Made by a program: the position numbers and the translations under genes. 10,268 nucleotides of DNA from Candidatus Bathyarchaeota archaeon (lineage in GTDB: Archaea; Thermoproteota; Bathyarchaeia; Bathyarchaeales; UBA233): NCBI GenBank assembly GCA_003661945.1, contig QMXC01000021.1, forward strand, positions 1 through 10,268, given 5' to 3'. The number at the start of each line of letters is the position of its first letter. Within the stretch, counting starts at the first letter, position 1. Under the pieces are notes generated by a model, which did not search any database, was not told the DNA's origin, and was given only the letters and a program-made list of their open reading frames with translations. Below are positions 6,339 through 10,268 of this stretch, piece after piece.

Positions 6339-8549
6339 ATGCCAAAGTTCAAGCAAACCAGTGAAATCCTCAAACTCATGGAGAAAAAAGAGGACATCCG
6401 CAACATAGGAATAGTCGCCCACATAGACCATGGGAAAACAACCATGACCGATTCGCTTCTAGCAGAAGCCGGTCTTCTCTCGCCAAAAATTGCTGGAGAA
6501 GCCCGTGCGCTCGACTATCTTGAAGAGGAACAGAAACGGGGAATCACTATTAAAACCGCAAACATATCCTTGCTTCACGAAATAAGCGGGCGTCCCTACG
6601 TGATAAACCTCATTGACACCCCGGGGCACGTTGACTTCACTGGAAAAGTTACCCGTGCGCTGCGAGCCATAGACGGCGCTGTCGTAGTCGTGGACGCTGT
6701 AGAAGAAGTTATGGTGCAAACAGAAACAGTGACGCGTCAAGCCTTGGCTGAGCGGGTGAAACCCGTTCTTTTCATAAACAAGGTTGACCGGTTGATAAAG
6801 GAAATCAAGCTTTCGCCTGATGAGGTTCAACGCAAGCTTGTTCGAATAATCAACGACTTCAACAACCTCATCGACATATATGGTGAAGCAGAGTTCAAAA
6901 AGCAATGGAAAGTTGACCCTGCTAAGGGCACGGTGGCGTTCGGCTCCGCGCTTCACCGGTGGGGCTTCACGGTTGAACTCGCAAAACAGAGGGGAATGAA
7001 ATTCAGCGACGTAATAGAGGCCTACCACAAAGGCGAATACGAATCTCTTCAGAAGCGTATCCCTCTCCACACGGCTATTCTAGACATGGTAGTCAAAAAC
7101 CTGCCGAATCCGATAGAAGCTCAGAAATACCGTATTCCAAAAATCTGGAAAGGCGACATCGACTCGGAAATAGGACAGGCGATGATGAAATGCGACGAAA
7201 ACGGTCCTACGGTCATGTGTATAACTATGGCGCAGATGGACCCGCACGCCGGTCTAGTCGCAACTGGAAGGCTGTTTTCCGGCTCAATCAACGAGGGAGA
7301 CCAAGTATACCTTGTTGGCGCGAAGAAAGCCTACCGTGTTCAGCAAGTCTCCATGTATATGGGCGCTTTTCGTGAAGTTGTTTCAGGCATCGGAGCTGGC
7401 AACATAGCTGCTCTGCTTGGGCTGGACCTTGCCCGGGCTGGTGAAACCCTAGTCAGCGTCGATTACAAGGACGTGATGATTCCTTTTGAAAGGATAAAGT
7501 ATGTTTCTGAACCCGTCGTAACCATCGCTGTCGAGCCGAAGCATCCCCGCGATTTGCCCCGTCTCGTGGACGCTATGCATAGGCTTTCGATAGAAGACCC
7601 TAACCTCGTAACCACCATAAACAAGGAAACCGGCGAATACTTGCTAAGCGGGATGGGAGAGCTTCACCTTGAAATTGCCGTTAAGTTCCTCCGGGACTAC
7701 GGCGGCGGAATAGACATAGTTACCTCACGTCCCATAGTGGTTTACCGGGAAAGCGTCGCCGGGCAGGGAATAGTTGCCATGGCGAAAAGCCCTAACAAAC
7801 ACAACCGCTTCTGGGTTCAGGTAGAACCCCTCGAGCCCAAGGTAATCGAAATGATTGAAAAAGGCGAAATCGCTGAAGACATGGGACGTAAACAAATCGG
7901 CAACGTCCTCTACAAAGAAGCCGGATGGCCCACCGAGGAAGCGAGAAACGTTTGGGCTATCGAGGAACATCGGAACATAATCGTTGACTTGACTAAGGGA
8001 ATTCAGTATCTCCGCGAAGCCAGAGACATGATTATTTCCGGCTTCCGTTGGGCTTGTCAGAACGGTCCGCTTTGCGAGGAGCCTATTCGGGGAATCAAGG
8101 TTAAGCTCATGGACGCTATGCTGCATGAAGACCCGGTGCACCGTGGCCCCGCGCAGATTATGCCCGCTATTCGCCGTGCGATTTTAGGGTCGTTTTTGAC
8201 GGCTAACGCTGTGCTTTTGGAGCCTATCTATAAGATCGGTGTTTCGGTTCCGGCGCAGTGGGTTGGTGACTGTTCAAGCATTATAACTCGGAAGCGGGGG
8301 CGAATATTGTCTTCGGAGCAGAAAGGCGCGCTCACAATGATTACAGGTTACATTCCGGTTGCGGAGACGTTTGGCTTGTCCGCCGAAATGCGTTCAGCCA
8401 CTTCTGGGCACGCGTTTTGGCAGTGCACCTTTGACCATTGGGAAAAGGTTCCGGAAAACGTTGCCGTGGAGGTCATAAAGAAAATCCGTGAGAGGAAGGG
8501 GCTTCCACCCGAGATTCCTTCGGCGAGAAAGTTCATAGACGAAGTCTAG
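6339..8549 (+). CDS. fusA: Translation elongation factor 2 (aEF-2)
   Basis: GTPase that moves tRNA and mRNA through the ribosome after peptide bond formation. The 736 residues match archaeal EF-2 in length. The G domain shows A-H-I-D-H-G-K-T (27-34), R-G-I-T (68-71 region), D-T-P-G-H (93-97), N-K-V-D (147-150) and G-S-A (202-204). Domain IV has H-E-D-P-V-H-R-G-P-A-Q, whose second histidine, H601, is the residue converted to diphthamide; the modified residue is H600 in Pyrococcus horikoshii. Domain V ends with A-F-W-Q-C-T-F-D-H-W near 690-700. The ATG is supported by AGGAG 11 nt upstream and the expected M-P-K-F start. The gene stands alone on its strand, divergent from the PfkB kinase and convergent with the radical SAM gene, with which it shares the CTAG at 8546-8549. 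Codon choice shifts a little in the last 390 bases (more TTT and GAG), with no break in the protein. Confidence 0.97.
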   Translation: MPKFKQTSEILKLMEKKEDIRNIGIVAHIDHGKTTMTDSLLAEAGLLSPKIAGEARALDYLEEEQKRGITIKTANISLLHEISGRPYVINLIDTPGHVDFTGKVTRALRAIDGAVVVVDAVEEVMVQTETVTRQALAERVKPVLFINKVDRLIKEIKLSPDEVQRKLVRIINDFNNLIDIYGEAEFKKQWKVDPAKGTVAFGSALHRWGFTVELAKQRGMKFSDVIEAYHKGEYESLQKRIPLHTAILDMVVKNLPNPIEAQKYRIPKIWKGDIDSEIGQAMMKCDENGPTVMCITMAQMDPHAGLVATGRLFSGSINEGDQVYLVGAKKAYRVQQVSMYMGAFREVVSGIGAGNIAALLGLDLARAGETLVSVDYKDVMIPFERIKYVSEPVVTIAVEPKHPRDLPRLVDAMHRLSIEDPNLVTTINKETGEYLLSGMGELHLEIAVKFLRDYGGGIDIVTSRPIVVYRESVAGQGIVAMAKSPNKHNRFWVQVEPLEPKVIEMIEKGEIAEDMGRKQIGNVLYKEAGWPTEEARNVWAIEEHRNIIVDLTKGIQYLREARDMIISGFRWACQNGPLCEEPIRGIKVKLMDAMLHEDPVHRGPAQIMPAIRRAILGSFLTANAVLLEPIYKIGVSVPAQWVGDCSSIITRKRGRILSSEQKGALTMITGYIPVAETFGLSAEMRSATSGHAFWQCTFDHWEKVPENVAVEVIKKIRERKGLPPEIPSARKFIDEV

Positions 8550-9442
8550 TGCACATAGTCTTCTATAAGCGAGTTCTTTCCTTTTCTTATGTAGGATGTT
8601 CCGTCGCAGAGCGTTGTGTTTAAACGTGGAAATCCTTCTCTACAAGAGGCGAATTCAAGCCCGTGTTCGAGCACTATTTGACGGAAGCTTTCCACAATTT
8701 TCCGTCTTTTCTCCGCGTTAAGATATTGGTATCCAGCTATTTTCTCGCCGTCCATATATGCGTGAACCAGCTTCTTACAAAGTTTAGGATTTTTCGCTTC
8801 AAGCTTTTTGAAGAATCCTCTTACTGGCTTGAGGGTTGAAATCGTTATCTGCTTTGCGCCTGCTTCGGCTACGGTTTCCACGAGTTTTTCCCATTCTTCT
8901 GGGTTGTCGTTTACCCCTATGATTATCGGGTCTATTCTGACGGTTGTGGCTATGCCTCGGCTTGCGAATTCGCGTAAGGCGTTGATGCGTTTTTGCGGTG
9001 GAGGTGCGTAGGGTTCCATAAACCTAGCTTTTTTATTGTTTAGCGTTGTTATTGTTAGGGAAACAACCGTTGGGGTTTCATGGAACAGCTCTATATCCCT
9101 TGTTACTAGGTCGGATTTCGTCACTATCAACAGTGGAAAGCCATGTTTAACGAGCGTTTCGACGCATTTTCTTGTTATTTTGTAGTGTTTCTCTAGGGGT
9201 TGGTAGGGGTCTGTGCAGTCGCTGAGCATTACTGGAAGCTTTTTCTCCGTGTTTTTCGCCATTCGATCTATGTTCTCTACAAGTGTTAAGCGGGGTTTTG
9301 CTGGTCCCGTGAAGGATGGAAACTTTGTTGCATAACAATATATGCATTGGTGTTGGCATCTTCCAACATAAGTGTTCAAATTATATTTCGGCTGGCAAGT
9401 GCAGTATGCACGGCGATAAGCATTAAACAACGGAAGCTTCAT
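8546..9442 (-). CDS. SPL-like radical SAM protein
   Basis: Radical S-adenosylmethionine enzyme of the spore photoproduct lyase-like group (COG1533 type), 298 residues; the reaction is unknown. The [4Fe-4S] motif C-x3-C-x2-C is at C29, C33 and C36 and is followed by Y-A-T. It sits late compared with a minimal radical SAM barrel because of a leading segment with C14-x-C16. The fragment S-D-C-T-D-P-Y-Q-P (74-82) and the barrel strands that follow are typical of the group, and C267 and C279 in the tail (S-C-R-E-G-F and L-C-D-G-T) might bind a second cluster or supply a catalytic thiol; that is inference. A DNA photoproduct repair role is not established for archaeal members. The stop overlaps the EF-2 stop by 4 nt. 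It lies 65 nt after eL41 with no strong T-run between, so it may be cotranscribed. No good Shine-Dalgarno site precedes the ATG. Confidence 0.85.
   Translation of the reverse strand: MKLPLFNAYRRAYCTCQPKYNLNTYVGRCQHQCIYCYATKFPSFTGPAKPRLTLVENIDRMAKNTEKKLPVMLSDCTDPYQPLEKHYKITRKCVETLVKHGFPLLIVTKSDLVTRDIELFHETPTVVSLTITTLNNKKARFMEPYAPPPQKRINALREFASRGIATTVRIDPIIIGVNDNPEEWEKLVETVAEAGAKQITISTLKPVRGFFKKLEAKNPKLCKKLVHAYMDGEKIAGYQYLNAEKRRKIVESFRQIVLEHGLEFASCREGFPRLNTTLCDGTSYIRKGKNSLIEDYVH
8574..8588 (+). terminator. Possible pyrimidine-rich terminator of EF-2
   Basis: TTCTTTCCTTTTCTT starts 25 nt after the EF-2 stop. Because the genes converge with a 4-nt overlap, the EF-2 transcript must end inside the radical SAM gene, and this is the first U-rich tract available. 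Confidence 0.3.
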
Positions 9443-9507
9443 TTCGCAATAAGTATGAAAGAACGAGTATGTGTGTTTTTTGCAGAACTAAACTTCTCCG
9501 CAGGGCG

Positions 9508-9585
9508 TTACTTATATCTCGCTCTTCTTTTTTTCCGCTTCTTTTTCTGCCGTTTCATCCGTTTCTTTTTCCACTTCGCCCTCAT
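9508..9585 (-). CDS. rpl41e: Ribosomal protein eL41 (25 residues)
   Basis: A 25-codon gene, ATG at 9585 to TAA at 9508-9510, shorter than common ORF cut-offs. The product begins M-R-A-K-W-K-K-K-R-M and consists of lysine and arginine apart from a few residues, ending A-R-Y-K. The first ten residues match human eL41 at nine positions, and the length is identical to the 25 residues of the human protein, which forms a single helix at the interface between the ribosomal subunits. AGAGGA lies 8 nt before the ATG, in the 19-nt gap after the hexuloisomerase stop, so it is likely translated from the same mRNA. Lysine- and arginine-rich low-complexity frames can arise by chance, but the M-R-A-K-W start, exact length and well-placed ribosome site make this unlikely here. 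Confidence 0.88.
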   Translation of the reverse strand: MRAKWKKKRMKRQKKKRKKRRARYK

Positions 9586-9593
9586 AGCCTTCT

Positions 9594-9599
9594 TCCTCT
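9594..9599 (-). promoter_or_regulatory. Shine-Dalgarno site of eL41
   Basis: AGAGGA on the minus strand, 8 nt before the eL41 ATG and just after the hexuloisomerase stop. It supports the 25-codon frame as a translated gene. Confidence 0.6.
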
Positions 9600-9604
9600 T
9601 AGCC

Positions 9605-10243
9605 TTACTCTATTGTCGCGTGTCTACGCTTTAAATCCTCCTCGTTCTTCCCTAGGCGATACATAAGCTCAACGATGAGGCTGTCCAAGAAAACCATACA
9701 GTTGTTCTCAAAAATGCTTCCCAACGGACTAATAGGCTCCTTCTCGCCGAGTATCTGCCTCACAAGATAATCCGCCTCCTTAGGCCAACCCGCTTTTGTC
9801 CTGCCGAAAAGCGTTACAACGTGGTCAGCCAGCTTTCCCAAAGGCGAATCCGGATAAGAAGTGACAGCAATCACTCTCGCACCTATCTCTTTTGCTGCAG
9901 AACTAGCGGTCAAAACCATTTTCGTCGAACCCGTTCCAGAAATGGCTATGAGCAAGTCACCTTTCTCCGCCGCCGGCGTGATCGTTTCGCCTAGAAAATA
10001 GACGTGGAAGCCTAGGTTCATCAGCCTCAACGCGAAGGCTCTTCCCACAAAGCCGCTTCTACCCATACCAACAATGAAAATCTTCTTGTCCTTCGCGTCC
10101 AATATCATCTGAATCATTTTCTCTACGTCTTCTTTGTTTAACTCCTGAAAAGCCCGCTCAATCCCCATAATAATCTCTCTTGCAGCAGCCTTCAACATCT
10201 TCAACTTTTCCTGTCTCCCAAAACCATTACAAACGCCGCTCAT
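9605..10243 (-). CDS. hxlB: 6-phospho-3-hexuloisomerase (SIS domain)
   Basis: Interconverts 3-hexulose 6-phosphate and fructose 6-phosphate. In many archaea this step, with hexulose-6-phosphate synthase, runs in reverse to make ribulose 5-phosphate where the oxidative pentose phosphate pathway is absent. The SIS fold is clear: I-F-I-V-G-M-G-R-S-G (55-64), F-A-L-R-L-M-N-L-G-F (70-79), G-E-T-I-T-P (85-90), the phosphate loop I-S-G-T-G-S-T (101-107), and P-L-G-S-I-F-E-N (173-180) with the conserved glutamate E179. The C-terminal K-R-R-H resembles the M. jannaschii MJ1247 enzyme. The 212 residues exceed the 180 or so of that enzyme; part is an insert around 150-170, and the first 15 residues look unconserved, so the ATG at 10198 (197 residues, AGGA 10 nt before it) may be the true start. 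No synthase partner lies within the window. eL41 follows 19 nt downstream. Confidence 0.9.
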   Translation of the reverse strand: MSGVCNGFGRQEKLKMLKAAAREIIMGIERAFQELNKEDVEKMIQMILDAKDKKIFIVGMGRSGFVGRAFALRLMNLGFHVYFLGETITPAAEKGDLLIAISGTGSTKMVLTASSAAKEIGARVIAVTSYPDSPLGKLADHVVTLFGRTKAGWPKEADYLVRQILGEKEPISPLGSIFENNCMVFLDSLIVELMYRLGKNEEDLKRRHATIE

Positions 10244-10268
10244 TAAAAATTTGTGGTGCAGAAAAGCC

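Noticed and set aside
6459..7070. A 203-codon frame on the minus strand
   Set aside because: It lies wholly antisense to the EF-2 G domain and shows no recognisable domain; EF-2 codon bias explains the open frame.
7725..8141. A 138-codon frame on the minus strand
   Set aside because: It is antisense to EF-2 domains III-IV and looks like a shadow of that gene.
9511..9520. GAGATATAAG on the minus strand as a TATA box for the radical SAM gene
   Set aside because: It encodes the last residues of eL41, and the similarity to a TATA box may be accidental. A promoter here cannot be excluded but is not supported enough to list.
9347..9634. A plus-strand frame encoding an F/L-rich, apparently membrane-like peptide
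   Set aside because: The F/L-rich part is the complement of the K/R-rich eL41 gene, and the start lies inside the radical SAM gene; there is no independent support.

Overview
The window looks like a chromosomal segment of an archaeon. The evidence is a 736-residue archaeal-type elongation factor 2 with the diphthamide histidine motif, a threonyl-tRNA synthetase with the archaeal editing domain instead of the bacterial/eukaryotic N2 domain, a 25-codon gene for ribosomal protein eL41, an archaeal-type alanine dehydrogenase of the ornithine cyclodeaminase fold, and a 6-phospho-3-hexuloisomerase. The gene mix (LeuDH-like plus alanine dehydrogenase, RuMP isomerase, secreted repeat protein) would suit a peptide-using member of the TACK archaea such as Bathyarchaeia, but the lineage is inferred from general similarity and was not tested.

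Layout. (1) 1-831, plus strand: the 3' end of a gene for a secreted, sequon-rich protein built from repeats of about 100 residues. (2) 901-5227 and on to 6198, all minus strand: transcription runs from a PfkB-family sugar/nucleoside kinase (6198-5278) through a small zinc-binding protein (5227-5021) and threonyl-tRNA synthetase (5007-3130), then an amino-acid dehydrogenase of the Glu/Leu/Phe/Val family (3029-1920) and alanine dehydrogenase (1899-901). The zinc protein is 13 nt from thrS and the two dehydrogenases are 20 nt apart, so each pair is probably cotranscribed; a 100-nt gap with a possible TATA box separates the two pairs. (3) 6199-6338: a 140-nt divergent promoter region. (4) 6339-8549, plus strand: EF-2. 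(5) 8546-10243, minus strand: hexuloisomerase, then eL41 19 nt later, then an SPL-like radical SAM protein 65 nt further on. The EF-2 and radical SAM genes converge and share a CTAG, each using it as its TAG stop.

Function. Translation (EF-2, ThrRS, eL41) is mixed with amino-acid oxidation (two dehydrogenases that release ammonia and reduce NAD(P)+) and pentose phosphate supply (hexuloisomerase). Residues at the substrate pocket suggest that the protein likely to be labelled 'glutamate dehydrogenase' instead prefers a non-acidic amino acid such as leucine or valine. There are no mobile elements, CRISPR arrays, tRNA or rRNA genes that I can see. I found no clear new multi-gene system; the least described elements are the small zinc-binding protein upstream of thrS, the repeat glycoprotein, and the radical SAM enzyme.
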